Shown in pieces: positions 29,977-38,325 of a stretch of DNA of 64,000 nt. The first letter of the stretch is position 1. Every line of letters begins with the position of its first letter. A program made the translations under genes and the position numbers. This DNA comes from an uncultured Cycloclasticus sp. (lineage in GTDB: Bacteria > Pseudomonadota > Gammaproteobacteria > Methylococcales > Cycloclasticaceae): assembly GCA_913060865.1 (NCBI GenBank), contig CAJXTU010000001.1, forward strand, positions 186,001 through 250,000. The letters run 5' to 3'. The notes beneath the pieces were generated by a model. That model searched no databases. It was not told where the DNA came from and saw only the letters and a program-made list of their open reading frames with translations.

Positions 29977-30726
29977 ATGGCTGATAAATCGACAACGCAT
30001 TTTGGCTTTACAGACGTTCCTGTTGAAGAGAAAGTCGGTAAGGTTCGTGAGGTGTTTGATTCGGTTGCACCCTCTTATGATGTTATGAACGACCTTATGT
30101 CGATGGGGGTTCATCGTTTGTGGAAACGGTTTACGGTAGAAATAGCAAACGTAAAGCCGGGCCATATAGTGCTGGATTTGGCCGGTGGTACGGGTGACTT
30201 ATCAGCCTTGTTTGCAAAACGTGTTGGTAAAACGGGCAAGGTTGTTTTAGCGGATATTAATGAAGCAATGTTGCGTGTGGGGCGCGACCGGATGATTGAT
30301 AAAGGTCATATTAATAACATGACCTATAATTTAGCGAATGCTGAATGTTTGCCCTATGCATCGAATCAGTTTGATCGAGTGTGCATAGGCTTTGGGCTAA
30401 GAAACGTGACCGATAAAGAGGCTGCCTTACGCTCGATGTTCGATGTGTTAAAACCGGGTGGGCGCTTGTTAATTTTGGAGTTTTCAAAACCAACAAACCC
30501 TATTCTAGATAAAATTTACGATGCGTATTCATTTAAGTTGTTACCTAAAATTGGTGAGTTGGTAGCAAAAGATGGTGATAGTTATCAATATCTTGCCGAA
30601 TCTATTCGTATGCACCCTGATCAAGAAACCCTGAAAGGTATGATGGAGGATGCTGGTTTTGAGCGTTGCCAAGTTAATAATTTAACAGGCGGTATCGTTG
30701 CTGTTCATACTGGTTACAAACTTTAA
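29977..30726 (+). CDS. ubiE: ubiquinone/menaquinone C-methyltransferase
   Basis: The 249-residue SAM methyltransferase has motif [16 protein letters not shown] near residue 65, [16 protein letters not shown] and LEFSKPTNP. All are typical of UbiE, which methylates the quinone ring. It has an AAAGGA ribosome binding site. It heads the ubiE-ubiJ-ubiB run. Confidence 0.98.
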   Translation: MADKSTTHFGFTDVPVEEKVGKVREVFDSVAPSYDVMNDLMSMGVHRLWKRFTVEIANVKPGHIVLDLAGGTGDLSALFAKRVGKTGKVVLADINEAMLRVGRDRMIDKGHINNMTYNLANAECLPYASNQFDRVCIGFGLRNVTDKEAALRSMFDVLKPGGRLLILEFSKPTNPILDKIYDAYSFKLLPKIGELVAKDGDSYQYLAESIRMHPDQETLKGMMEDAGFERCQVNNLTGGIVAVHTGYKL

Positions 30727-30731
30727 ACGCC

Positions 30732-31376
30732 GTGTCATTAGCTACACCTTTTATTAAACCCCTACAAATAGCGATTAATAACTATTTGGATTACGACCCC
30801 GAAGTACCCAATCAATTAGCGAAAATGCACAACAAAGTGGTGCAGTTAAACCTTCAGCCATTTGAGCTGAGTCTATATATCATTATCACTGATGATGGTT
30901 TAGATATTCGAGATGAGTTTGATAGCAACGTTGATACCAAAATTTCAGGTTCGCCATTGTCGCTGGCGATGATGGGGTTGAGTGAAGCATCAACATCTAG
31001 TTTGTTTTCGGGCGATGTGAGCATAGAAGGTGACACTGAGCTTGGGGGGCAATTTCAAACCTTCTTAGAAAATATACAGGTTGATTGGGAAGAACCGTTG
31101 TCGAAGCTAACGGGTGATGTAGTGGCCAATCAAATAGGTGATTTTGTGCGTGATTTCTCAGCTTGGATGGGAGAAACGACAAGCACAAATGCGTTAAATG
31201 TGTCTGAATATTTTCGTGAAGAGCAAATCATGCTGCCATCTAAGTTTGAAGTGAATAAATTTAAAACCAGTGTGGATGAGCTGCGTTTATCGACAGATAG
31301 ATTAGAGGCAAAAGTCCAGCGGTTGCTGGCTAACAAACAAACGTTGGAAAATGAGCCAACAAAGGATGTAACGTGA
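30732..31376 (+). CDS. ubiJ: UbiJ, SCP2-domain ubiquinone accessory factor
   Basis: This 214-residue protein has an N-terminal SCP2-like lipid-binding domain (about 35-110; [33 protein letters not shown]) and a C-terminal helical coiled coil ([24 protein letters not shown]). UbiJ supports the aerobic ubiquinone enzyme complex. The start is GTG. Its stop overlaps the GTG of ubiB by 4 nt. Position between ubiE and ubiB fixes the identity. Confidence 0.94.
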   Translation: MSLATPFIKPLQIAINNYLDYDPEVPNQLAKMHNKVVQLNLQPFELSLYIIITDDGLDIRDEFDSNVDTKISGSPLSLAMMGLSEASTSSLFSGDVSIEGDTELGGQFQTFLENIQVDWEEPLSKLTGDVVANQIGDFVRDFSAWMGETTSTNALNVSEYFREEQIMLPSKFEVNKFKTSVDELRLSTDRLEAKVQRLLANKQTLENEPTKDVT

Positions 31377-33019
31377 TAAAGCTAACGACCGCTTTTCGGC
31401 TTATTAAAATTCAGCGTGTGCTACTGCGTTATGGTCTGGACGAGTTTGTCTTTAATTTGCATTTATTTAGGCCGTTACGGTATTTAACGTATTTGTCGCC
31501 CAGTTACATAATGGGCAAGCGAAAGGGAGCGCGCGGTGAGCGACTTCGTATGGCGTTGGAAGACTTAGGCCCCATTTTTGTAAAGTTCGGTCAAATCTTA
31601 TCAACACGACAAGATTTATTACCCCCCGATATTGGTGAAGAACTTTCACAACTACAAGATAACGTGCCGCCATTTGCTGATAACTTAGCGCGCCAGATAA
31701 TTGAAAAGTCGTTAGAGGTCCCCATTGAGGATGTGTTTTCGGCGTTTTCGCAAAGCCCACTGGCATCGGCTTCTGTAGCGCAAGTACACACGGCAACGTT
31801 ACATACAGGGGAAGACGTTGTTGTTAAAGTGCTTCGCCCGGGTATTGATAAAATTATTGATTCAGATGTGGCGCTACTTTATACGTTGGCAGAACTTGCC
31901 AATAAATATTGGGATGAGGCTAAGCGATTAAAGCCTGTAGAAGTAGTCCAAGAGTTTGACCATAGCATTCATGGTGAGCTAGATCTCGTTCGTGAAGCAG
32001 CCAATGCATCACAATTAAGGCGAAATTTTGAAGGCTCTGATCATCTTTATGTGCCTGACATATATTGGGACTATACGCGTCAAAACGTGATGGTCATGGA
32101 GCGAATTTATGGCACGCCGATAGGTAAGATAGATGAGCTGCGTGAAAAAGGCGTTGATTTAAAATTGCTCGCCGAGCGTGGCGTGGAAATTTTCTTTGCA
32201 CAGGTCTTCCGCGATAACTTCTTTCACGCGGACATGCACCCCGGCAATATTTTTGCGTCGGATGAAGCCAAATATCTCGCCGTAGATTTTGGCATTATGG
32301 GCAGCGTTACTGTGGCAGATCAACGCTATCTAGCAGAAAACTTCCTCGCATTTTTCAATCGCGATTACCTTCGCGTAGCTCAATTACATATCGAGTCAGG
32401 GTGGGTGCCAAAGCATACGCGTGTTGATGAGTTTGAAAGTGCGATTCGCGCTGTATGCGAACCCATTTTTGAAAAACCGCTTAAAGAAATTTCTTACGGC
32501 CACTTGTTGCTGCGCCTTTTTCAAACTGCACGCCGTTTTGATATGGAGGTGCAGCCTCAGTTAGTATTATTGCAAAAAACGTTGTTGAATATCGAGGGCT
32601 TAGGTCGCCAGCTGTATCCGGATTTGGATTTATGGCAAACAGCCAAGCCTTACTTAGAAGACTGGTATAAAAACACCGTGGGGCCGAAAGCGACCTTTAA
32701 CAAGCTTAAAGAGCATTTGCCGATTATGGCAGAGAAGTTCCCCGAGCTACCAGAAATGGCGTATCAAGTGCTTAGTGATGCAGCAAAAGGTGAGCTGGAA
32801 ATCAAATGGAAATCCAAGCAATTAGAGGACATTAAGCTACAAATGGCCAAGAACCATCGTAAAAACATTATGGCGATTTGTGGTGGAAGTTTAGTCGTAT
32901 CAGCGGCTATTATTCTGGGTTTAGATGGGTTTTCTCCATTGATGTTAGGTGATGCGCCATTGGTTACATGGGTGTTCGGTAGCCTAGGCGGCTTGCTATT
33001 GTTTAAGGCGCTAGACTAA
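31373..33019 (+). CDS. ubiB: UbiB, atypical kinase of ubiquinone synthesis
   Basis: The 548-residue protein has the UbiB/ADCK signature [14 protein letters not shown] near residue 64, the Ala-rich nucleotide loop ASASVAQVH, the catalytic-loop [12 protein letters not shown] and the metal-binding AVDFGIMG. Two C-terminal transmembrane helices anchor it (from about residue 500). It acts as an ATPase needed for ubiquinone assembly or transport. The start is GTG, coupled to ubiJ. Confidence 0.97.
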   Translation: MIKLTTAFRLIKIQRVLLRYGLDEFVFNLHLFRPLRYLTYLSPSYIMGKRKGARGERLRMALEDLGPIFVKFGQILSTRQDLLPPDIGEELSQLQDNVPPFADNLARQIIEKSLEVPIEDVFSAFSQSPLASASVAQVHTATLHTGEDVVVKVLRPGIDKIIDSDVALLYTLAELANKYWDEAKRLKPVEVVQEFDHSIHGELDLVREAANASQLRRNFEGSDHLYVPDIYWDYTRQNVMVMERIYGTPIGKIDELREKGVDLKLLAERGVEIFFAQVFRDNFFHADMHPGNIFASDEAKYLAVDFGIMGSVTVADQRYLAENFLAFFNRDYLRVAQLHIESGWVPKHTRVDEFESAIRAVCEPIFEKPLKEISYGHLLLRLFQTARRFDMEVQPQLVLLQKTLLNIEGLGRQLYPDLDLWQTAKPYLEDWYKNTVGPKATFNKLKEHLPIMAEKFPELPEMAYQVLSDAAKGELEIKWKSKQLEDIKLQMAKNHRKNIMAICGGSLVVSAAIILGLDGFSPLMLGDAPLVTWVFGSLGGLLLFKALD

Positions 33020-33027
33020 ATAACGCT

Positions 33028-33579
33028 ATGACACTGATGCATACGCCCGTTTGTGAATTTGGCTTAGTCGCCCCAGATTTCAATCTACAAGGGGTGGATA
33101 ATCGATACTGGACGCGAGATGGATGTGCCGGTGAAAATGGTTTGCTAGTGATGTTTATCTGTAATCATTGTCCCTATGTAAAAGCGATTCAAGGGCGGTT
33201 AGTAGAAGACGTTGCCGTGTTAAAGGAAAATGGCATCGGTGTCGTCGCAATCATGTCGAATGACCCAAATGACTACCCCGCAGACTCGTTTGAGAATATG
33301 CAAAAAGTCGCTAACGAAAAAAACTACAACTTCCCCTATTTGATCGACGGGACTCAAGAAACTGCAAAAGCGTTCGGCGCCATTTGTACGCCCGATTTTT
33401 TTGGTTATAACGCCAAAATGGAGCTGCAATATCGTGGGCGACTGGATGAGAGCGGGGTGCAAAGCAACGAAGGTGATGTTAAGCGCGACCTAGTTGAAGC
33501 GATGTTATTGGTGGCAAAAACGGGCAAAGGGCCGATTCAGCAAATTCCTAGCATGGGGTGCTCTATTAAGTGGTTATAG
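33028..33579 (+). CDS. thioredoxin-fold AhpC/TSA-like protein with CxxC
   Basis: This 183-residue protein has a thioredoxin fold with a CNHCPYV active site near residue 45, an extended loop MSNDPNDYPADSFENM, and the family ending QIPSMGCSIKWL. It fits the PRX_like1 family of thioredoxin-like proteins, with unknown substrates. The start is eight bases after ubiB. A decayed copy of its last third lies at 35710-35846. Confidence 0.85.
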   Translation: MTLMHTPVCEFGLVAPDFNLQGVDNRYWTRDGCAGENGLLVMFICNHCPYVKAIQGRLVEDVAVLKENGIGVVAIMSNDPNDYPADSFENMQKVANEKNYNFPYLIDGTQETAKAFGAICTPDFFGYNAKMELQYRGRLDESGVQSNEGDVKRDLVEAMLLVAKTGKGPIQQIPSMGCSIKWL

Positions 33580-33611
33580 ATTCGAGTAACTTAACTTTAG
33601 ATGATGGCTCA

Positions 33612-34370
33612 ATGTCTATTATCGGAATAGATTGCGCGACTCAGCCGAATAAGGTTGGACTTGCCCTTGGGTCAATCTCTAACGGTTTGTTAACAATCGA
33701 TAGAGTCGAGAAGGTTGGTAAAAACGAATCAATAGCCAACTTAGTATCAAGTTGGGTAAAAGGAAAAAGCAATACTAAAACGTTGATAGCGATTGATGCG
33801 CCATTAGGCTGGCCAATAAAGCTAGGAGAAGAATTGATTACTCATGTCGCCGGTTCGTCGCTAAGCACAGCGGCTCACCCAATGTTTCGCCGAAGAACGG
33901 ATTTTTTTATAAAAGAAAAGGCAAATAAACAATCGCTCGATGTTGGTGCGGATAGAATCGCCCGTACAGCGCATGCCGCTTTAACGTTGATAGAAGAGAT
34001 AAAAGAACAGGTCGGTGTTTCTATTCCTTTGGCATGGAATTCTGAATTAGCTCACCCAATAAGTGTTATTGAGGTTTATCCCGCAGTGACATTGAAGTCT
34101 TGTGACCTTCTTCCTGCAGCGAGTTATAAAAAAGAAGATAGTAAAGAAAGAGAGCAGATTTATGATGGCTTGAGTGACTTAATGAGCTTATCAAAAGTAG
34201 AGAAGCGGTCAATAATCGAAGATGATGATATTTTAGATGCGGTGGCATGTGTTTTGGCAGGCTATCATTTTGTTAATGGTGAAAGTGAAGGGCCGACAAC
34301 AAAAGTAGATCGTGCTCTAGCAGAGAAAGAAGGTTGGATTTGGGTAAAAATGCCTGAATTAAATGAGTGA
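33612..34370 (+). CDS. DUF429 family protein (RNase H-like fold)
   Basis: The 252-residue product begins SIIGIDCATQPNKVGLAL, an RNase H-fold strand with Asp, and includes TLIAIDAPLGWP and VIEVYPAVTLKSC, with EDDDILDAVACVLAGYHF near the end. These match DUF429, predicted to be RNase H-like nucleases. The activity is not proven. The frame is open to a GTG at 33570 overlapping the preceding gene, but the conserved N-terminus favours the ATG at 33612. Confidence 0.8.
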   Translation: MSIIGIDCATQPNKVGLALGSISNGLLTIDRVEKVGKNESIANLVSSWVKGKSNTKTLIAIDAPLGWPIKLGEELITHVAGSSLSTAAHPMFRRRTDFFIKEKANKQSLDVGADRIARTAHAALTLIEEIKEQVGVSIPLAWNSELAHPISVIEVYPAVTLKSCDLLPAASYKKEDSKEREQIYDGLSDLMSLSKVEKRSIIEDDDILDAVACVLAGYHFVNGESEGPTTKVDRALAEKEGWIWVKMPELNE

Positions 34371-34476
34371 TATTAAAATTCTTATTTTCAGAAGAAATCA
34401 TAAAATAATAGGGTTACCCTAGTCGAAGGAGATTTAACGCCAAAAAAAACCGTAACGATTAAATTGGAGCGCATAA

Positions 34477-34839
34477 ATGCCAATAGAAAAATCGACTGAG
34501 AAACTAGATCAAATTATTAGCAAAGTTCGTAAAGATCGTGAGCAAAGTGATAAGGGTTACCGTGCGAAAGCATTAAAAATGTACCCTTGGATTTGTGGAC
34601 GTTGCACAAGAGAGTTTTCATCGGAGAATTTACAAGAGCTGACGGTCCATCATCGAGATCATAATCATGATAACAATCCTGAAGACGGGAGTAATTGGGA
34701 ATTGTTATGCGTTTACTGTCATGACAATGAGCACTCAAGACTGCTTGATCATGAATATGGCTCACTAGCGGAAGGTAAAAATAAAGAAGAATTAATGCAG
34801 AGTCCATTCTCAGGGCTTTCCGCATTATTAAAAAAATAA
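34477..34839 (+). CDS. YajD-type HNH nuclease family protein
   Basis: The 120-residue protein is an HNH-fold protein. It has a zinc-ribbon-like CGRCTREF, the metal-site HHRDHNHDNNPEDGSNWELL near residues 67-86, and a second Cys pair in LCVYCHDNEH. This matches YajD, a predicted HNH nuclease without a defined role. A GGAG ribosome binding site precedes the ATG. It stands alone, not within a visible restriction or toxin locus. Confidence 0.88.
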   Translation: MPIEKSTEKLDQIISKVRKDREQSDKGYRAKALKMYPWICGRCTREFSSENLQELTVHHRDHNHDNNPEDGSNWELLCVYCHDNEHSRLLDHEYGSLAEGKNKEELMQSPFSGLSALLKK

Positions 34840-34902
34840 ACTGCCTCTAAGCCGTTATTACTTTATGCTGATGGGGAATTAATAATAAAAATAGGAGAAA
34901 GT

Positions 34903-35334
34903 ATGTCTGAGGTTAATAAAAAAATTGTTAGGGAATTTTTCGCAGCGATGGATAGTAAGCGATTTGATGATATGAGAGCTTTGTTGCATGAAGACCACCT
35001 GTTTCATTTGCCTATGGCTAAGGAGCCGTTGGATAAAGATGCGCATATGATCATGAATATGAAGTTGCAAGAATCACTGACGGATTTTGATCGACACTTT
35101 TATGATCAGATCTCTGAGGGGGATAAGGTCGTTAGCCGAATGAAGCTGCGCATGAAGCATGTTGGTGAATTCAATGGTGTTCCACCGACGAATGAATATG
35201 TTGATCTAGATGCTATTCATATTATGCGTATTCAAGATGGCTTGAATGTTGAAGAATGGGATGCCGTGGATTTTGTTCCATTTCTAAAAGCACTTGATTT
35301 TATTCCAAAAGATTCGAAAGGCCCTTGGGATTAA
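34903..35334 (+). CDS. SnoaL-like (NTF2 fold) protein
   Basis: The 143-residue protein has the SnoaL/NTF2 pattern: an N-terminal helix (VREFFAAMDSKRFDDMRALL), a strand pair with HEDHLFHLP, and a C-terminal IHIMRIQDGLNVEEWDAVDFVPFLKAL. Members include polyketide cyclases and many uncharacterised proteins. An AGGAGAAAG ribosome binding site supports the start. No biosynthetic cluster surrounds it, so the function is open. Confidence 0.8.
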   Translation: MSEVNKKIVREFFAAMDSKRFDDMRALLHEDHLFHLPMAKEPLDKDAHMIMNMKLQESLTDFDRHFYDQISEGDKVVSRMKLRMKHVGEFNGVPPTNEYVDLDAIHIMRIQDGLNVEEWDAVDFVPFLKALDFIPKDSKGPWD

Positions 35335-35512
35335 ATAATGAAGGCTTAGAGCACCTTAATCAAAGTGTATAAATTATTTTTTGTGAGTAATTTATATTTA
35401 AGGGCTCTTTCTGATTTCAACGCATGATGGGTAGGCACTAGTAGATTTTGCATAACAGCAATATTATTTCAAATAAAATTTAATAAAGAGGTTTATCACA
35501 AACAATAAACTG

Positions 35513-35539
35513 GCAAACCATAGACTCTCTATGGTTTGC
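35513..35539. repeat. 12-bp perfect inverted repeat
   Basis: GCAAACCATAGA and TCTATGGTTTGC pair around a 3-nt CTC loop, followed by TTT on the plus strand. It is a possible weak terminator 180 bp after the SnoaL-like gene. Confidence 0.5.
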
Positions 35540-35595
35540 TTTAAGGTCAATGTCGCAAAGTGGCTTTTTTTACAGCTGGGTGTCATGGCCTTTAA

Positions 35596-35690
35596 ATGAA
35601 TACGGCTCAAAAAAACACCTATAAACCAGAGCGTCCCAAGAATGATTGTTGTGGATGTTGCGGGTGTGTTTGAAATGCTTGCTTTAATTA
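35596..35690 (+). pseudogene. remnant of Cys-rich oxidoreductase-like mini-protein
   Basis: From an ATG at 35596 the reading is MNTAQKNTYKPERPKNDCC followed by GCCGCV and a stop at 35671-35673. Beyond two stops the frame continues with N-LDL. DNA and peptide align with the intact gene at 38101: CCTATAAAnCCAGAG is shared, the CC...CCxCV cysteine cluster is kept, and AGTTGGACCT is shared. The Trp-Asp-Thr-Tyr-Tyr part has decayed. It is a second, broken copy. Confidence 0.75.
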
Positions 35691-35709
35691 GTTGGACCTG
35701 CGTGAAGAG

Positions 35710-35846
35710 CGGCAAGAAAGGAATGGTGGGCGAGGTGAAACGGGGTTTAGTAGACGCGATGGTGTAGGTGGCAAACACGGGGGCAGGTCGGTCCAGAAGA
35801 TCAAATCCCCAGCATGGGGTGCCCTATAAAATGGAAGAACAGCTAA
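35710..35846 (+). pseudogene. remnant of thioredoxin-like gene 3' end
   Basis: Reading GEVKRGLVDAMV, stop (35765-35767), VANTGAG, then after a +1 shift near 35789 GPEDQIPSMGCPIKWKNS. This matches the last third of the protein at 33028-33579 (GDVKRDLVEAM, VAKTGKGPIQQIPSMGCSIKW). An in-frame stop and a frameshift make it non-functional. The 5' two thirds are missing. Confidence 0.8.
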
Positions 35847-35984
35847 ATGCTGAAACGTAGGATGGTGAATTATTTCTTAAAGTTAGAATCTAAAATGGGC
35901 TTGAGCAGTATTACTATTGAAGTCTTCAAAAGACTTAGAGCGGAGGCCTAATTTAGGCGGACGTCCATAGCACGAAATAAAGAA

Positions 35985-36443
35985 CTACTGTCTCAGTTTT
36001 TTTCGAAAAGCTCGTCGCTCTTCGGGTGTTTTAGATTGCCATTGTTGTCTTAGTTTTTGTCGCTTTTCTTCAGGTAGGTCATCAAACCATTGTTTGCGTT
36101 TACGCAAACGTTGTTGTTGTTCGGGCGTAAGTTGTTTAAAACGCTGTAGGCGCTGTTTTAGTGTTTGGCGCTGCTCAGGCGACATTTTTTTGAATCTTTC
36201 TAATTTATGTTTTGCGCTTTTACGTTGCTCCGGGGTCATGGTTAGCCAACGGTTGGCACCTTTTTGGAACCGGCGTCGTTGTTCGGGTTTTAAGGTGTCC
36301 CACTTGGGCTGCATTCTTTTTAGTACGCGTTGTTGTTGTTTGCTTAATTCGGTCCACGCGAGACCGTTTTCCGCTTGGGCGCTGAACGTCAGCATTAAAC
36401 CGAATAAGATGAGTATTAAGCGGCTATTGAACGTTTTTTTCAT
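35985..36443 (-). CDS. DUF3106-like exported protein
   Basis: This 152-residue protein has a signal peptide ending near SAQAE, then tandem copies of a basic helical unit around TPEQRQ/KPEQRR/SPEQRQ spaced about 17-18 residues apart. That pattern matches DUF3106. It is very rich in Gln, Arg and Lys. It overlaps the preceding small gene by 20 nt and is last in the sigma-factor operon. The role is unknown. Confidence 0.8.
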   Translation of the reverse strand: MKKTFNSRLILILFGLMLTFSAQAENGLAWTELSKQQQRVLKRMQPKWDTLKPEQRRRFQKGANRWLTMTPEQRKSAKHKLERFKKMSPEQRQTLKQRLQRFKQLTPEQQQRLRKRKQWFDDLPEEKRQKLRQQWQSKTPEERRAFRKKLRQ

Positions 36444-36630
36444 GTTGTACCTCGGTCTCTGTCGGTAATTCTTTTATGTTTGCTAAATCTTCTGGGTCTA
36501 TCCATTTGCCTTGCTCAGTTTCCCAGTCGGCTAAAAATTCGAGCAAGTCTTCATCGGGTAATTCATTGTCGGCTAGCGCGTAACCGGTAGCAAAAACGAG
36601 AATCAATAGGGCTAAATATGCTCTAGCCAT
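36424..36630 (-). CDS. small exported acidic protein of sigma operon
   Basis: This 68-residue peptide has a clear signal sequence (MARAYLALLILVFATGYALA) followed by an acidic segment (PDEDLLEFLADWETEQGKW). It overlaps its neighbours by 8 and 20 nt, so it is translationally embedded in the operon. I do not recognise a named family, although similar small genes accompany this sigma factor type. Confidence 0.75.
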   Translation of the reverse strand: MARAYLALLILVFATGYALADNELPDEDLLEFLADWETEQGKWIDPEDLANIKELPTETEVQHEKNVQ

Positions 36631-36964
36631 GGGTTTTGTCCAGCCATTGGTAAAATTCTAGATCGTCGAATAATTCAAGTTCTTCTACGTCTGTGCCAGC
36701 AAACAGTTGTAGTTGTTCGAGACTGGCAAAGGGCGTTGGGTTTTGCACGTTGATGGGCGTAACAATAACGACGAGAAGCGCTAATGCACCCACACCGGCG
36801 ACACCCATACCCCACGGTAAAGCAACTGGTTTTTTGTTTGTCTTTACATCAAAGGCGTGTTGTCGCGCGTTATTTAATTTGGCGAGTGTGGTGGCGTCTA
36901 AATTATCTAGGCTGTCGTCTAGTTGTTGTTTAACGCGTTGTTGGAACGTATCTTTTATGGCCAT
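36623..36964 (-). CDS. DUF3619-like membrane protein, possible anti-sigma factor
   Basis: The 113-residue product has a cytosolic N-terminal helix region (VKQQLDDSLDNLDATTLAKLN), one transmembrane helix (VAGVGALALLVVIVTPI) and a periplasmic tail with ELFDDLEFYQWLDKT. This resembles DUF3619. The single-pass topology and 10-nt overlap with an ECF sigma gene suggest an anti-sigma role. That is an inference. Confidence 0.7.
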   Translation of the reverse strand: MAIKDTFQQRVKQQLDDSLDNLDATTLAKLNNARQHAFDVKTNKKPVALPWGMGVAGVGALALLVVIVTPINVQNPTPFASLEQLQLFAGTDVEELELFDDLEFYQWLDKTHG

Positions 36965-37482
36965 GTGTCACCTAATTGTAAGCGCAACTCGGTGAGTGCG
37001 CGATGGTAATGTGTTTTGACGCTACCACTAGAACAGCCCATGGCCTCAGCGGTTTGGTTTGTATCCATGCCTTGCCAGCAACGTAATAAAAAGGCCTGCC
37101 GTTGCCTCATCGGCAGTGTTTGTAGCGCTGTTTGTAAAGTGTTGAGCGCTTGTTTAGTTTGTGTCGATTGATCCGGCGCAAGGGTGACAGAATCTTTAAC
37201 GGACTGCATCGGCTGGGCGTCATCATCGCTTGAGTCTAACCAACCAAATAGCCGGTTATTTAACGTTTGTTTGCGGTGCCAATCGGTTATCTGCCGTTGC
37301 AGGATACGGTGGAATAAAGGTCCCCACTCATCTGCTGGGCGAGCTTGGTATTTTTGGACGAGTTTCATCATAGCGTCTTGGACGATGTCCATGGCATCAT
37401 CCGAATGTCCTGTGGCTAATTGGGCCATTCTAAAGGCATACCGTTCACGTTCAGCGAGAAATTGATTCAGTGCGTCACTCAT
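36955..37482 (-). CDS. ECF-type RNA polymerase sigma factor
   Basis: This 175-residue sigma factor has region 2 (AFRMAQLATGHSDDAMDIVQDAMMKLV) and region 4 with a helix-turn-helix (LPMRQRQAFLLRCWQGMDTNQTAEAMGCSSGSVKTHYHRAL). The linker is typical of the group that carries an RNA-binding-like DWHRKQ segment. It heads a four-gene operon in which every junction overlaps. Upstream is a short palindrome (AGGTGTT-G-AACACCT, 37551-37565) that could be a regulatory site. Confidence 0.92.
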   Translation of the reverse strand: MSDALNQFLAERERYAFRMAQLATGHSDDAMDIVQDAMMKLVQKYQARPADEWGPLFHRILQRQITDWHRKQTLNNRLFGWLDSSDDDAQPMQSVKDSVTLAPDQSTQTKQALNTLQTALQTLPMRQRQAFLLRCWQGMDTNQTAEAMGCSSGSVKTHYHRALTELRLQLGDTWP

Positions 37483-37579
37483 GGATGGGGTTCGTTTCCT
37501 GGTAGATGCCCACTAGCGAAGGGTTAGTGGACATCATAGTATTAAGCACAGGTGTTGAACACCTCCAATGGGACAAGCC

Positions 37580-37978
37580 TTATCGGCGAGCGTGAAATTT
37601 ACCGTTAATTTTTGCGCCTTTGCGATCTAGACGACGATCAATGTTTGCGCCCTTACGGTCTAAACGTTGATTTACTCGATCGCCTTTTCTGTCTAGGTGC
37701 GCGTTCACTCTGTCACCTTTTCTTTCTAGGCGGTTGGCGAGTTTGTCCCGTCCGTTGTCGCTGGCGATATCAGCGCGGTTATCAAATCGGTTTTCTATAC
37801 GATCCCCTTTGTTATCTAGGTGCTGATCAATGCGGTCACCTCTGTTATCTAAGCGTTGCTCTATTCGATCGCCTTTATTGTCTAAGTGAGTTTCAATTTT
37901 ATCGCCGACGTCAGCCGTTGCTATTGAAAGGCTGAAAGCAGAAAACAGGCCGGTGGTGAGTATCAGTTGTGATTTCAT
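37580..37978 (-). CDS. exported protein of 11-residue repeats
   Basis: The 132-residue protein has a signal peptide (MKSQLILTTGLFSAFSLSIATA) followed by about eight copies of an 11-residue unit, consensus GDRIxxxLDxK. The repeat is interrupted once by ADIASDNGRDKLAN. The hendecad spacing suggests an amphipathic helix or right-handed coiled coil with alternating charges. I choose the ATG at 37978 because of its GGAG ribosome binding site. The function is unknown. It precedes the sigma operon on the same strand. Confidence 0.8.
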   Translation of the reverse strand: MKSQLILTTGLFSAFSLSIATADVGDKIETHLDNKGDRIEQRLDNRGDRIDQHLDNKGDRIENRFDNRADIASDNGRDKLANRLERKGDRVNAHLDRKGDRVNQRLDRKGANIDRRLDRKGAKINGKFHARR

Positions 37979-38100
37979 CTTTTTCTCCAAAATTAAAGTC
38001 ATATGTAGGTGTCTACAGTTAATACAACGCGTGAGATTGAAATCGGTTGACAAGAAGTGACACTTTTTTTGATGTAACACTTGCCTGTTTCATATAATGA

Positions 38101-38307
38101 ATGCGAATGAACGAGATTAAAAAGAAAATTTTAAAGCCTATAAAGCCAGAGAATGACGACTGTTGTGGCGGGGGTGGTTGTTGTCCGTGTGTTTGGGATA
38201 CGTACTATAATCAGTTGGACCTTTGGGAAGGGCAGAAAGTGAAAGAAAAGGAACTGCTTGATAAGGCAACCGGTGACGTGAAAGACGCCATTGAAAAGTT
38301 GCAATAG
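38101..38307 (+). CDS. Cys-rich oxidoreductase-like mini-protein
   Basis: This 68-residue protein has a cysteine cluster CCGGGGCCPCVWDTYYNQL, matching the short oxidoreductase-like N-terminal domain family (PF09791 type), then a charged helical tail. It may bind metal or a cofactor, but that is not demonstrated. A start at 38107 is equally possible. A decayed relative lies at 35596-35690. Confidence 0.75.
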   Translation: MRMNEIKKKILKPIKPENDDCCGGGGCCPCVWDTYYNQLDLWEGQKVKEKELLDKATGDVKDAIEKLQ

Positions 38308-38325
38308 ACTTCAGTTAATTAAAGG

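Larger units (their letters stand above)
35335..35984. other. 650-bp region holding gene remnants
   Basis: No intact gene is supported here. It contains a hairpin (35513-35539) and two recognisable decayed fragments (35596-35690 and 35710-35846). The remainder shows nothing I can name. Confidence 0.7.

Noticed and set aside
35464-35778. Minus-strand 104-codon open frame with hydrophobic segments
   Set aside because: It lies antisense to both remnants, has no ribosome binding site or recognisable family, and its composition looks like a reverse reading of AT-rich DNA.
36094-36468. Plus-strand Cys/Arg-rich frame opposite the DUF3106-like gene
   Set aside because: It mirrors the Gln/Arg-rich repeats of the minus-strand gene and has no start signals.
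37612-37935. Plus-strand 107-codon frame opposite the hendecad-repeat gene
   Set aside because: Its repeats are just the complement of the real gene, which has a signal peptide and a good ribosome binding site.
37580-37978. CRISPR-like array suggested by regular DNA repeats
   Set aside because: The 33-bp periodicity is imperfect, in frame and encodes an 11-residue protein repeat, with no spacers or cas genes.
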